Of a stretch of DNA of 64,000 nt, positions 26,501 to 40,927 are shown piece after piece. Positions within the stretch are counted from its first letter, which is position 1, and each line of letters starts with the position of its first letter. The translations under genes were made by a program, and so were the position numbers. Source of the DNA: Camarhynchus parvulus (lineage: Eukaryota; Chordata; Aves; Passeriformes; Thraupidae). The DNA lies in assembly GCF_901933205.1 (NCBI RefSeq), contig NC_044576.1, forward strand, positions 10,325,024 through 10,389,023, read 5' to 3'. The notes beneath the pieces are model-generated. The model did not search any database and was not told where the DNA came from. It saw nothing but the letters and a program-made list of their open reading frames with translations.

Positions 26501-29500
26501 TTTTCAACTAAGATTCAGCTAACACTTTCTATTATAGTCAGAGCTGAACAATCAAATCAACTGGGGGAAGGAGATGAGGTATTTTTCTGACTTTTATATA
26601 ATTTGTGGAAAAATTCCCAGGTTAAACAGATCAGTAGATCCTCAGTTCTTATTCAGCTGTAATCACCAACTATTTTAGATTTCAAGAAGGAACTAGAGCA
26701 AACAGAAGGTTGTCTCTGTTTTTCAGATGTCTAATACTACAAGACATATTAGACATTAATTATGTATCAATACTACAACCTTGACTTGCCTCTGACCCTA
26801 AACCACTACTTCCTAAGCATTATTTCATTCAGAAACCACTCACTCAGTCATTCCCTCATTCTGTAATTTCCTTCAGGATTTTGGAAGTTTTATTGGGTAA
26901 AAAGTGACCCAGCACCTTATGTCCCTGCCCTGGGAAAGGACAGAGGGTAGAACAGACATCAGACAGAGAGGAAGGTGTGTGATGTTTCACAGCTCAAACC
27001 CCAGTTTCCCATTTATTTGTGTTTGGAATGATGGCTGGAGTATGCAGGTGAGTTCCCAGTGCAGGTTTACACAGCTCTTTGTACATTTACCCCTACATTA
27101 GGAGTTGCTAATATGTTTTATATTCAACAGCAACAATTATTGCTAAAAAACGGGTTGAGTTTTAAAAGTTACTCCTTTAAGAGGGAATCATCTACATAGG
27201 TATTTTTCAGTAAAATTAACAACAACTATGTTTATTTGATTCATATTATTCTGCCTTCTGTACTAGTAGAAGAAATTCTGCTACTAGGATTTTTTGAAAA
27301 TCACAATTTCTTTTGTAGTGATACCATGTATTTCCCTGTAACAAACAGATCGTTCTGATATGAAAGCATGACAAATGCTGGGAAATTAATTGCTTTGTCT
27401 GTATTTGGGCAAATTTTGATAACCCTAATAGCTTCATTGGGTCATTACAGCTTTAAATATGAAAAAAATGCAGTCAGAGTAGCTTATCTGTGGGGGACAG
27501 TAATTTTGGTTTAGAGTTAGAGTTTGTGATGGGTTTTTTTAATCCAAAATAAGTTAGCACTTAAATTTCACTATCAGGATAGTAACCAAAGAGCTTTCCC
27601 TAATACAAAAATATTGTTTGTGAGAGAGGGGGCTGAACTAAACTATTTGACGAATGGTTTAACATTTTCATTTTTGTATTCTGAATGCAACAGTACCCTC
27701 AATGAGTTCTAATTAAAATCTTACTGCAGCTTGATGAAATAGTACTTAGTGAAATGAAACCCACATCAGCATGTTGGTTAATTTCTAATCATTTACCCTA
27801 TAACAGTAAAATATAGTTTGCAGTCTCTTCACTTGCTAATCATCAGGGTGTCATTATGCAGCCTCTGCTGTCTACCTCCAGCAATAATCAGTGTAAAAAT
27901 TGCTTGAAATTTAGCTACAAATAGTTGTCCAAAGAAGAGTTCCAATCTGCTACTCTAAATTTAATTAAGTGCATATTCAGTTTATGCTTTTTTCTGCCTT
28001 TTGATAAAGTTCCTGTTGCACATTGGGAACAGTTGGAGTAGATTTGAGTACAAAACTGAGGAATTGAGCTTGGTGTAAATGTGTGGGCGTCTGTGTTTGT
28101 GCCTGCTGTGTGAGCAAAGGAAGGGGAATTGCAACATGGCCTCATTTCCCTGTACACCAGTAAAGATCATCAGGAAACAGCCAATACAAGAGACATCAGT
28201 GACAATGTTCTACATGTTGAGAACAGCGAAAACAGAAAACTAATTGGAGATAGACTAAGCACCACAGTAAAAAAATACTTTCTGCTTACCTACAGCAAAT
28301 CAGAGGGATGGAAACACTGACCAGTGTATGCAGATTCAGCAGCAAGGTCAGAAGAAGTGTCTGAAGAGATGCAGCTATTCTGATAACTGCAATTTTTGTT
28401 TTAAAATCCCTTTAATTTTTTGCAACATTGAAATGGTTTGTTTCTCTTTTGAAAGATTTTCTTCGCAGCATGTCTGCGAGACCTTGTGCCTCAGCCAACA
28501 AAAGTACTTTCAAGCACCTAATGCCCCTATACCTCTATACCTCTTTCTTAATATTCATGGAAGTATAAAGGAACAATAGAAATAAGTTGGTTTAATATGG
28601 TATTTTTTCTACAGGCCCCCATTTGTGTGGTACAACTTTCTTATCTAAAAAGATAACAGGATGCTTTCAACAAATAAGAGATCACATTCTGCTTTCCACA
28701 AATAAGAAATCCATCTTGAGTGGCTCTGGAAGTGAAGAGTGATATTGTGAGGACAGGGACTACACACATGATTTTATGCTTCTAACACTCTTTTTGTAAA
28801 GGAAAGTATTAAATCAAACCTTCTTATGTAGTGTAAATAAATTGAAACTCTTTCTCCTTATATTTCTAGTCTCTCTGCTCAGTCCAAGCCTGCTTTGCTT
28901 GCCAAATTTTAAATACCTGTCACCATGAAGTATGTTCTGAGCCCTTGGCTGATGCTTTTACTTTAGTGAACAGAATTTTTTGCCTCCTTACTAGATGCCA
29001 AACTAGAAAATTGTTAATAAATTTCTATTACTGTCAACTTCCTCTGGCTCCTTTTGTTTTAGCAAAATTGGATCTCAGAGGAGATACATATCTATTCCTC
29101 CTTCATGTCTCAATACTAATTAAGTAATATGGATTTAATTAAGTAAAAGGCAGGCTCTGCAAATATATAATGTGTAAGTAGGTAGCATCGACCTCCTTCC
29201 CATGACTTATGGATTGCTACCACAGAACATTTGCTAGATCAGTATCTTTTCATTTCCCATACTGTTCAGCACACTCTACTGCATGACTGGGAATGTTTTG
29301 GACTTGCAGCAATTGCTTCCTACAACAGCAGCAGCAAAAAGCTGCTACTGGAGCAGATACAGACCATTTAAAGTTCTCTTATTGAGGCTGCTATAATTCC
29401 CAGTACAAAGAATAAACCTTCTCCAGCAGGAGTAATGCAAGCCTATCCTACACCTGACTGAACTCAGTCTAACACTGAAGTAGTGCGTGGGTAACAGTAC

Positions 29501-32500
29501 AAACAAGGCAGCTCACACAAGAGGTGAGGATTGGAAACATTGCCCTTCATTTGACCTTTAGATAGCTAAAGAACAGAGACATTATTGAGATCTGCTGATG
29601 GCCTGTGTCATGTTAGCCTTGAAAATATATGAGTGGCAACAGGTTAGAAAGAGACTCATACATTGTTAATACACATATTTTGTGAGATTTCCTGAGAAAA
29701 TTTAGTGCCTAAATCATGATGAACAAGTCTAACAAAACAAAACTCTGTATTCCCTGTGCTGACAGCAAGAGCATGTGCTGAGATGCAATTGATCCTGGTT
29801 GGAAGCTTTTAACAGGAAATTGTAATAAGTAGATGAATGACATTAAGGTGCTCCTGCTGTGATGGCTTCAGGCTACTCTCAGATTTTCTTCAATGCTCTT
29901 GTGCCCCACAACACTTCTCACACTCTTCTCTTGTGAGCTGAGAGGAGAGAACAAAGCTGAAAGCAGGATTACACTAATGCAAGGACTTCCAAGGTGGAAC
30001 AAATGAAGACATTTACACTGTGTCTGAACTGCAGGGACCACAGTGGAAACTCCTTGAAGTTAGTCCCTTGTTTATCCTGGGCTTGTGGGCTGCAGGGAGG
30101 CCAGAGCTCGCTGCAGAAAGGCTCCTGTGCTGCAGACCCACCAGGCATCTCCCCTGCCACCTGCACTGATCCTCAGAGAAATCACAGCCCTGGGAAAAAT
30201 GGTGAGATTTTGTCTATTTAACTTGGCACAGAAGTACTCTGTTATCCTTTGTGATCAGGAGGATGATCCTCCCCAGGGAATGTGACTCTATATACAAACT
30301 GCATGTTATATACAGCCCGGGTACTAACGAGGGGTCATCAGTAATGTTGCATTCATCATTAAACAGATCAAAGAGTGCCCAAATACTTTCTTGTTATATA
30401 CTATACTATATATATTTTCTAGTGTATACTTTAACTGTTTTGATTAACACTCCAGAGTTAAACTCTTATTAGCTACTTTAATTACTTTCATTTCACTTAC
30501 AACACAGCTCATTAAAGTGTTATTATTTTACTAGATATATTTACTATGGTAGGTACTGTCGTAACATTCTTCACTGCTCATCCAAAACAGTCATAGGCTG
30601 CACACTTAACCTCACCAAAAATACCATATCTGGCTTTTTTTTTTTCAATTTTTAAGCAGCACATGTCACCAAAGCCTTTACCATTTAGTGGTTTCTAACC
30701 AGCACACCCACAATGCAGTTCATTAAGCTCTTGAACTCACTTTTCTCATCGTGCATTTCCAAAAGAGAACACATCTCTGTGGCATTAACACCTATGATAT
30801 TACTACTAATTAGAATGTCAATAACTGTACAATATTTAATACATCTTCATATAAAGTTTCTTTTCAATAGAAGTTTAGCTGAGAAAGAGACACACTAATA
30901 TATATGCATTGCATGTGGGCACTTCTTTAAATAACTTATATACTACATTCTTTAATCTTCAAATATAATACATAATGTCAGGCCTTCATTTGCTGCAAAT
31001 ATGTACAGGAGCATTCAATTAATAAAGCTGTGATTCTATTCAGTATCACAGAATTTAAACAAAAGCCTTTTCAACTACGCTTGGGGAAAAAAATCTTATT
31101 TTATTTTTCTGCAGAAAATCAACGTGGAAGTGCTCATGAAGAGAAAAATCAAGCCATAAATCAAGTCATGCAGCAAACATGCAGATACGTGTGACAGAAC
31201 ACATAGGGATGAAAAACATATCATTAGCTCAGGGCTCTTCTCTACAGTTCAAGAGAGGAGATCTGTGCTACAAGAGGGTTAAATTCTGCAAGATACAGAG
31301 CTCTCTGGAGATGATTTGACACAGACAGCTTCAAACATATCAGTATCTTCACTGCATTCTCAGTTTCAAACAATAAGAGAATGAGTGCAAAATGAGAGAT
31401 TTATAGAGCTGTCATATTACTATAAAAACCCAGATAATACCAGAATTCTGAGGAAATAATTTTTTATCTCACGAATTCTACTGTAATTATGAAAGAGCTT
31501 CACTTGCATCTCTAAAGTTTTCAGAAGTGCGTGCAGTCTCCTCAAGTTAAAGTTTGGAAGGCTGCAAATACATGCAGTGCAGGTAACAACACCAAGCAGC
31601 TATGGCAAGCTGCACCTCTAGAGCCACTGAAAGCTGATCACTGATTAGCTTCATGCAGCTTTTTGAGTGCCTCACTGTCCCCTTTTCCTTATCTCTAATG
31701 CTTTTGCACACCCAGACATTGCAAAAGGTAAAGGCTTTAAGGGGCTGAATGGAAGTTTAGAAAAGGGATTAGTTTTAGTGGCACTGTGCTGTGCTTCACT
31801 AAATTAATCTGGCACTGATCAGGGGCCTGTCAAGCGCTCTTAAAAATTCCCTATTTTTTTTATTGGATTGTGTGAAGAAAGATATGTTCCTACAACATAA
31901 TGTAAAGGACTTAGTTGTGCATGTGTTATTCTTTGCCTCATTAAAACAAGGAGTCTCATCTATTTTTGTAGTTTTTACATCAAGAAGTCATAATCTTTGA
32001 ATAATCAGTCCTGGATTTTGAAGCTAGCTGACCCCATAATATCTGCTATGTAACCCCTCCCTAAAAAAACATATCAAAACATGATGACCCTTAGAAACAT
32101 ATATAAATAATGCATCTCAGACCTAAATGGTAATAAAGGCACAAGGCCTTAAAGGATTTCTGGTTTATCCTGCTCTAAGAATAGAACCATATATTTGTTA
32201 GCACGAAATATAAAAACATAGCTTAATCCAAAGAAAGAGTAAAATGCAATTCAGTTACAGAGGCTTACTGTCTGTTATCATGCTGGGGCCTCCCCTGGTC
32301 CCCACTGACTTGAATCAGGCTCCTGTAGAACATGAAAGGACCAGTCCAACCTTGCAGGTGTTAAAGGGAATTCCCTCAGGGAAGCAGGTATGAAAAGAAA
32401 TCACATGGCTGCTTATGGCCTGGTGGCAGATGAGCTGATGGGACTTTCTCCTTAACAGGTGTCAAAACCAAACCCCACTCCATCAACAGGCACTTATTGA

Positions 32501-34156
32501 TGACATTTCTGACAGCTGCTCTCCTTTAAAAGGCATCCCTGCAGCCTGGGATGGACTTATCCAAAAGTTGTCAGTATGACAGTTTTCATGACAAATAATC
32601 CACTGAAATGAGGCAAATGCATGTGTAGTGGTATCCAAATCCTTCTCTACAATGAATAATTAAAAATCAGACATTCACTTGCCATTGAAACTATACCTTT
32701 ATTTAGGGTGTTCTTCCCCAAGGCAGAGTTTGGCCATTTCCCTCTCTTGTGCACATCCCAGTGTGGAGGCAGTGAGGAAGGATGTGCAGCATATCTGCAC
32801 AAACACTGAGGACACTCAGAAGCCAGACTTTAAATGACCTCATGCTAGGATTTTCAATAAGGCTTAGGGAAGTCAGGGATTCACTTTCACTGGGAGCTAC
32901 AGGTCAGAGTCCTTTGAGCTTGTCTAGAAAGCTCAGCTTAAATTAAACACAATGGTTGGGCATTAATCTTCTCAGGGTGGTGTTCCAGCAGTGCAGTTTG
33001 TTTTGACAGGCTGCCTGCTTAGAAAATGGTTCCTTAGATTAAGGCCTGGGTTTCCAACAGGCATCTCAGTCTGTATTCTCAGTGGCAGCAGGTCTCTATT
33101 AATAGCATTTGTGGTTTCTTTCAGCCCTGACTCTTTGCAATACTGAGTTCCCTGGTTTGGATATACTGGACTGTTATAACAAAAATCACTACAAATTTTC
33201 AAAGCCATCATTACAAAATCTACTTCAATTAAGGGAGAAACTATGATCTCTTCTAATGGTTCAAACCTGTGCTAGTTTAATAAGCAGGCAATCACCTTTT
33301 TGTCTGAGTGAAATAGTAAAAAAAAACCCTTTTATGCTCCATTTTCACACACTGGAGTTCTGTTTTGCAGCACGAAATTACACATCTCATAGCTGGAAAA
33401 AAGGCATCCTGGATTTAGCTTGCGAATCAAAACGAAATACTGAGAAGTCTCCACACCAGACAGAACCATGGCTCCTCCATTGCTCCTCCACCCTGTAGCA
33501 GCTTCTGTTGGCTGAAGCTACCAGCAAAACAAAAGAGGGCTGGTGGAGATTTTCCCTCACCTTTGGACAGGACAGATTGGTATCAGGTGACTGTCAGTGA
33601 AATGAAAGGGTCCCATGACAGACCAAGTGCTGCTGTATAACACAGCGTAACAGAGTATTCTAAGGTACTGCGAAGGGTGGGAGGAAAAACAAGGGAGTAG
33701 AAGGCTGGACACATTGGGGAAGTTACAGGCAATAGTTAAGACAGAATAAGCATAAGAAGAGGAAGCTGGAATCCAGGAGCAGGGGAAATGCAGATGGGGG
33801 GTGCTGTGCCAGCAGGGTGGGGAAAGGAATGGGTGTGTTAACAGCACAGGGAGGAGTGGGATCTCAGGGGATGATGTGGTTCAATGCCACAACAAAGGAA
33901 GGAAGACAAAGGAAGAAAAACAGTTCTAAATGGGTGGGTAAGTGAAGGACTTTCCATAAGAGATGAAGGGTTGCAGAGCATTGAACAGATTGGAAAAATA
34001 GAACGACTGGATGAATCATGAACTTGAAATTTTAAATTCTACTACTTCTGACAGCATGGTTCTACTTTGATAAAGGCTATGTAAATGACATTTTCTGCTT
34101 CAAAAGATCTGCAAACAAGTCTTGTTTTGTGTTACATGTGCTGACTTGAAGATGAA
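20516..34156. other. Long non-coding stretch, no gene supported
   Basis: Nearly 14 kb in which I support no gene. Open frames are short; the 86-codon one at 21667-21927 is typical. Slightly GC-richer patches occur near 22.35-22.48, 25.85-26.17 and 30.05-30.20 kb without recognisable content. A CACGTG E-box is at 24986-24991. A hairpin, GATCCTAC ACAA GTAGGATT, is near 22346 with one G:U pair. A purine-rich stretch covers about 33.7-34.0 kb. No LINE, LTR or satellite was recognised. Confidence 0.5.
20941..20964. repeat. Perfect hairpin, 10-bp arms
   Basis: ATGTTTCAAT (20941-20950) and ATTGAAACAT (20955-20964) are exact inverted copies around the loop GATT. Similar structures arise by chance in AT-rich DNA, though a perfect 10-bp arm with so short a loop is uncommon. 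No adjacent gene or terminal repeat suggests a role. Confidence 0.8.
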
Positions 34157-34180
34157 CCCTCCCCAACCACCCCCCAACCC
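34157..34180 (-). other. G-quadruplex motif
   Basis: The minus strand reads GGG-TT-GGGGGG-TGGTT-GGGG-A-GGG. Four guanine runs of at least three are separated by loops of 2, 5 and 1 bases, which satisfies the usual G3+ N1-7 quadruplex rule with short, stabilising loops. The plus strand is correspondingly C-rich and could form an i-motif. It is isolated in AT-rich sequence with no promoter features next to it. Folding is predicted, not shown. Confidence 0.75.
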
Positions 34181-37100
34181 AAGTTTTTCTTATCTTCTTT
34201 TAAAAAGGAGCATTTATTCTGTGTTTAAAAACATGGTGTTCCCCATGCCAGGAAGGAGGAAGCAAAAGGCAGACTTTCATTTTTTTGTTATATTGGTTTC
34301 ATGACCTTACTAAGATTAAACTACATTTTGCTTTCAAGGACTCCTGTCAGACACAGTTCATGGAGAGATGCAGACTTTGCTGCCCTCTTGGTGCCCCCTT
34401 GGAAACTCCATAGAAATACGATGTGCATGTTCAGTCCCTGTTCTCAGGGCTTCTGTGGCGCATGGCATTGCTGCTCAGAGAGAGAGGGAAACAATTCCCA
34501 GACAGGCAGCAGAAGGCTCATTCTTGTTATTGCCATCTGTGCAAGCCTCTGCTCACAGCACAAACCAGCCAAAGAGCACCACCCATGTTCCACAGATGGC
34601 ATTCAGTCACAGCTTGCAGTTTGAGAACAGTGGTTGATACCCAAAGTCTAAAAACTTGCTTTTCTCCATGTCCTTTCAAGAGTCTCGGATCAAGAAGAAA
34701 GACAGAAGTGGCCATCAAAGTTACAATCAAGTTTCTCAGCAGGCATACTCTGAGCAGAACACATAGATGTTGTATCAGCATTACCCATACATTACCCACA
34801 CATCCCTGTTAGAGATCCATTGGATCCCAAATCATTAGTCCAGAGATAAGAGCACATTCTATAGAAAGGAAGTATTGTGCTTGGGTTTTGTTTGTCTGTT
34901 TCCCCAAAAAGAAATGATTTACCATTGTTTCCCCCCAAAACCTGCTTCCTGTCACAATTTTTCTTAGGTAATCCAATAGCTTTTGCACCCAGAGTGCTGT
35001 GAAGTCCATGTGAAAACTCAAACAGCCTATTTATCCATGTTCTAACACCATCCAAAATGAAAGATTTTTGCCTTTGGGTGTGGTGAATAGGATGGAATGA
35101 TCTAGGTGGAAACCCTGAGCAATTCCTGACATTCATTATTGAACATGATAAGTCCCCATAATTCCTGCATATTCCATATTCTTTCAGTTTTGATGCTCAT
35201 CACAAATTTTTCTTATTTCACTTAGCAGCTTTTTGTTCTTTACTTCTGTGGTGTTATAAAGAATATTTGTTTATCATTATTACTTATATGTTTTAATGGA
35301 GAGGAGGAAGCCAAATGTTTTAAATACTCAGCAGAACTCCCTGCATTTATGAAAGAATACAAACATTGCTTAGAGTACTTTAGTCTTTTATCATCATTGT
35401 TGTGTTCTCATTTGATAATTCACATTTTTCTATTAGTGTGCTATCATTGGCTTTGTAGTCAGCTTTAGTATAGAACACCATTTTTTCCAAGTTATTACTT
35501 GAAAATAAGATATTAGAGGCCTGCTGTGCTGACCAGCTATGATAGTCCCTAGCAGGTCCACCAGCAGTGTCAGGGGATTATTTGGCAATACACTCAGTTT
35601 TCTTCTTGCTAGTCTGTCTGTAGTTACTCCCAGGAACATGTGACTATGAGTATCCTGGCAAGGACAAATGGATATCCTTCTGCTGTACTGCATTCACCCC
35701 ACCTGATCTGATTCAGGGTTTTGCCATGAAAAACAATCTTCACTGGTGTCAGTAAAACTGAAAAAGCAATTCAGAATAATTCCATCTGATGGTTTGCAAA
35801 TAGATCTGTCTAGGATTTGCAGATATATTTTTCCCAAACATTTAGCTCTAATCTAATCTTGGGATTTTCCAGTATGGCACAAAGTCTTAAAATGTAATCA
35901 AATGAGGATGATGTAAATTCTGACCCAATTAAATGTATTAATGGGTTATACTAAAAAAAAATTTTAAAAAATCCACCAAAACACACACACACACAAAAGA
36001 GAACTATTGGTAGTTGAAGTAAAAAATATGAAAGTGATTGAAATGTTGTTCTCAAATGATCTATCTAAAAGTGAATGGAGGAGGGAGCAAAGGAAGATTT
36101 CCCTTTCTTTCTCTTTTCTTCCAAAAAATGCCCACAGAAATACTTAGTAACTTGCAAAACTCATGAAGGACACACAGGACAGAAGGATCCCATAATTTTG
36201 CTCTTATCTCTTGTACCGATCCTTGCTGCATAAGCAAAATGTGTAGGAAATGTCTCTGTTGTACCTTGATAACTTCAATACACTTTAGTTACAGAGTTGG
36301 CAGTTTCAGTTTAGCTGCAAAGCAGAGATTTTTAATATCAAATGCTCCAAAGAAGGGATGTAGTTACTAAAGACATGAATTGTCTAAAATACTCATTATT
36401 TTATCAGCAATATAAAATCAAAGCAGCTGAGCATCCAGATGCCTCAATAATTTCATCCAAAACTTTACTGCGTAAAAACTGTCAAGTCAACAATCTCAGT
36501 GTGGCTGGCAGGAAATTATTCCAAGGTCAACATGTGACATAAGCAATCATGAGAAAGCTTATCTGAGACTAGGCAGCTCACGCTGACTCCCCATCATGCA
36601 ACAAGCTCAATTTACCTTTCAGCCAAAGTCATGCTCCAGTTTCACTCAAGTAACAGGTCCTGTATTAGCTCCCCTAAAGACTTTTTACAGTAAATGCACA
36701 ATCTGAATTGGTTAATAAAATATTATTTATTATTACCTGTTTTCACCCTACCTGAGGTAGGAAATAAGATGATTTTGAAAATAAATCCACCACTACCTGG
36801 TTTTTTCTCAGCAGACATGGATAGGAAAGATGATCTAATTAATATTTCCCCTTTTGTATCTAAAGTAATTTCACATTGAGATTTATGCTTTTATAAATTT
36901 CTTCATTATGACAAATGAAACACTAGGCTATAATTCAGCCTTAGCTTTTTTTCAAGATTTGGCTTGCATTATGTTTTGAGAAACCTATTGCTGCAGCTTT
37001 TCATGTTCAAACATCTGAATTCCATTGCACTTCTGTTGCTTTGTTGAGTAAAGTGGTGCTCACTCAAAAGAAGGCAACACTCTTTAAGTGAATAATGAAT

Positions 37101-40100
37101 CCTACTATCTGCATGGGAATTGTTCTTGTCCACATGAAAGATTCCTGTTGCATTAAAAAAACCCTGCATGAATGCTCAGGATGAAGCAAGTAAAAATATA
37201 TTAAGGATGTAGACAAGGTGAAAAGGAAAAAATGATTTCTTAAAAAAACCTCAAAACAACCCTTGCAAACAGGTTTTAAACATTTAATGTCAGTGCAGAA
37301 CTCTGAATGCCTCATGAAAAAAAAGAGTTAAAGTATAAAAAAAGGTAAGGTTATAAGCAAACATTTATCTTCTGTGTATTCTTGTCATTTACCTTGGAAT
37401 GGAAGTAAAAAATTATGAGTAAATAAATAACTACGTGTTCTACAAAGATTGTGTACAAGCCAATGAATATGGAAACCCTACATATATTTGAAATTATTTT
37501 CTCATCTCATCTGTTTAAGAAAAAAAAATCAACATTACATTTTATAATTCAGGATAACAGAAGCCTTATCAGTTCTGTTGCCAGTACATTAGCATTTATG
37601 TATTTTATATATTTTTTAAATGTTAGCTAAAAATAAGAAAATAATCAATAGTTCAATTACGGTTGCAGCTTATTCATTCCAGTATTTTTGTTATGTTGAC
37701 TTAAATGTTTATCCTTTTTTCTCCAGTGAAGAAGAAAATTCAGCTGAAATGTTCTCTCTCTGTACAATCCTTATTCTTGTCCTGCCTTGGTTAGCTCCCT
37801 TCTTGTTATTAATAGCACCCAAGTGAAAATATGGGAGCTCTGTGGCTTGCCTTCTTAATAATGAATAAAGGTGATGCATTGTATGAAACTGCCTCAATAA
37901 TTTAAAAGGTAATATGAAGCAAAGACTAACTGTAGTGGTCTGCAGAAAACATATTGCATTGAAAACTGATTTATAAGTTGCAGAGATGTTAAAATGCTAA
38001 ATTTAAGTACAAATTTAATAGTCTATTAGAAATATTAAAGTTTCAACACCAAGCATGGTTATTTTCCTACTTGTTTTAAGTTGTAAATGATTTTCTATTC
38101 CTGTCCTTTTTCATATCTATTTGGAGACAGAGTCATTTAGAAATTGAGACATTCTTCTGACAGGATGCCCTTTGACCATCAATTGTACTTAGAGAAAGAG
38201 AAAAGAAAGGGATAGAAGAGTTCCCTACAATCCCTGCTTCTGGTTTTAAAAGTAGAAGCTGCCTGGCATCCAGAAGATGGACAAGCAATCTCCTATAAAG
38301 TGACTTCTCTTTGACACTCAAAGTCTAAGTTATACAGTAGATCACTTCTGATTATTTAGTGTATAAGTATACCTTTATGCACAGTTGAATTATGAAATTA
38401 AAACACATGCACACTAATAAGATCTGACTCATGCCTATTGTTTTTCATGAAAGCTTCTCCAGAACCAGTAGTGAATAACACTTCCAATGCTCTCCCATCC
38501 TCTGAGACTCAAATTCTAGCCAGGTAAAGAGATTAAACAAAAAAACCAGTACAGAACTGAATATAATGCTGGTAGAGGAAATAGTAATTTGCATAACATA
38601 ACTTTGTCATCCAGTCAGAGAAAATCAATAAATTTACACCAATCAGACAGTTCAAGTTCAGAGTAGAGAAATAATACTCTTAAGAAACAGTTTCAAATTG
38701 GTACCTAGGCACAGACTCATGCAAACAGCCCTGCTATGAAGGACAATCAAAAAAATCAGCACTCCAGTATAAGCATAAGCCAAACAAAACAAAACAAAAA
38801 ATTGCTAAATACATTGTTCATTGTAAAACATTTGACCAGCTATACTAAAAGTGTTTTTATTTTGTGCAGTCCCCCCTAATTGAAAAAGGATCTAAATACA
38901 TTAACGTACAGCAAAATACTTAAATGTGTGTTTCATTATTCATCTTGTCCCTGCAGAAACAGGCAATGCCTGTAAGGGACACAGGGACCTCATTCCCTTG
39001 CACACAGTACTTGTCTCAAAAGAGTAAAGCACAAGCAAAGACATTTGTAACAGGGTCACAGCCACACAGAGAAGAGAGAAGGATAACTGAGATGAGCAGT
39101 GTAAACAGTTCAGCTTTCACACCAGAAGTACCCCATTTCCCAGGACCTGAGACAGGACATTTGAGAATGACACTGTTGCTATTTTTACAGTCTGGCACTA
39201 GTGGGTAGTGCTGTAAGGGGGGCAAGAATTGCCAAGGTGTTCTGGGGCAGTAGAATTGTAAGCTGTGCTTTACGTGCATTTGCATTTACAGGCAAAGTTC
39301 CAATACAGGCCACAACGAATAAATAGTGGCACATATATATAATTCCTAATTTTGTATTAATACAAATTTAGATGACAGAGTCTAGAAGTAAAACCATGCA
39401 GTCCTGAACCTTGGGGAGTCTAAGATGCAATATGGACACAGACGTAGACTGACGCTCATTGTACAAAGTCACCAAAACTAATTTTAGAATGATGCCAGTT
39501 CTGCAAAACTCAATGGACTGACAAGAAAGCTTTGAGTTACTTTGCCCTGGTACTGATGACATATAATTCTTTGACTTTGAAAAGAGCAACCATGGCTACG
39601 TTTTAGTGTTATACTGTGCTTATTTTCAGTTAAAATAAACCAAACCAACTCAAACAAAAAAAAGCAGTAATAACAGCAAAACATTATATTTATATCTCTT
39701 AAGAAAATACTGCCACACTATGTTGTAAACAGAGATTTGCATTATGTATTCAATAGTTAGATATGAGTGTATCCTGTATTTTCTAGCTAATTTTGTCAAA
39801 TGAACAGTTTGAATATGCCAGCTTAGCATATTTGTCTCAAAAGCTTTTTCTTTCTTTGCTGGAATTTAATAGTCTTTGCACAGAGTTCATATATAAGAAT
39901 TTCAATATAAACTCAGAATAACCATGTTGTTGCAACAGTGGTCACCATAAAAATGTCATCATTCACATAAGAAACAGGATGATAGCACCATCCTTCTAAC
40001 TAATACCTCAATGATCCAAAAGCATGTAAATCTTAAAATAGTTCAGAAAGAAAATAAAGCTGCATTTACTTGACTCTTTAGATGGAAGGAATAATTTGAT

Positions 40101-40927
40101 AAAATTTCTTATTTTTGAGCCCTAATACTGAATTTAATTCTCCATTTCACACTTGGAAAGTATAGTGTTTAACCATAAAGTACATTTTAAAACGTTAAAT
40201 CTGCTGCACTTTCCCCTTCATTTGCCAAAACAGTAATTGCAACCTTTGATGCCAGGTTTGTTTTACTAGCTCATTTAGATAAGGGAACTTTTGGTCAGTG
40301 ACTCAGAAGAATATTATCTTAAAATTTTGTGAAAAATTGTCCTACTTCCAAAGCACAGTGAAATACAAAGATGCTATTGAACCTTTTATCCTCCCTGGCA
40401 TCCTGTACAAATCAATTGACAGAGTTCCCCAGCCCTGCCAGCTATTACTAAACTGACTTTTTTTTTATGGGAAGGTGTCAGAGTTCAATACTTTCTGACC
40501 AGAATATTTTGGCTATTCCACGCATGGAGGGGTTTAATTTAAATATGAAACTTACTTATTTAAAGATAACAAGTATTACAAAGAATTTCTGACTTAGCAG
40601 CTCACTATATGCACTACAGTGTGTATCACCACTTAGCAAAAAATCTGGAATAAACAGTTCAATCCCAATACCCACGTGATTTCCAGTGCCAGTCCCTGGA
40701 TTCTGCTGTCACTATGCTGGGAGAGAGCAGGGAGGTACCAGCCAACTCAAGACCTTGCTCTCTTTAAAAAGCTTTTGGCAGTTGTTTAGGGTTTATACCC
40801 TTGTTGGGCTGAGCCCCCTGCTCAGTCCTGCCCACACAACCACTCTTTTGCCAAGCTCCAGGAGGAGCACTGACAGCAGGGATTCATGGTACCTGATTAC
40901 CCTGAACAAAGGTAGCCCTGCTCTGCT
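34181..40927. other. No gene seen
   Basis: AT-rich sequence with a mildly GC-richer stretch at about 34.33-34.62 kb, where several overlapping frames stay open (up to 129 codons at 34423-34812). Being open in three plus frames and one minus frame at once indicates low stop-codon density rather than coding. A CA run lies at 35980-35994. Nothing else recognisable. Confidence 0.5.
35980..35994. repeat. (AC)n microsatellite
   Basis: A run of seven to eight AC dinucleotides flanked by A-rich sequence. Likely length-polymorphic. Confidence 0.9.

Noticed and set aside
34301..34812. Overlapping frames of 107, 89 and 129 codons on plus and 90 on minus
   Set aside because: Simultaneous openness in several frames reflects locally low stop-codon density. 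No splice pair or recognisable protein segment was found.
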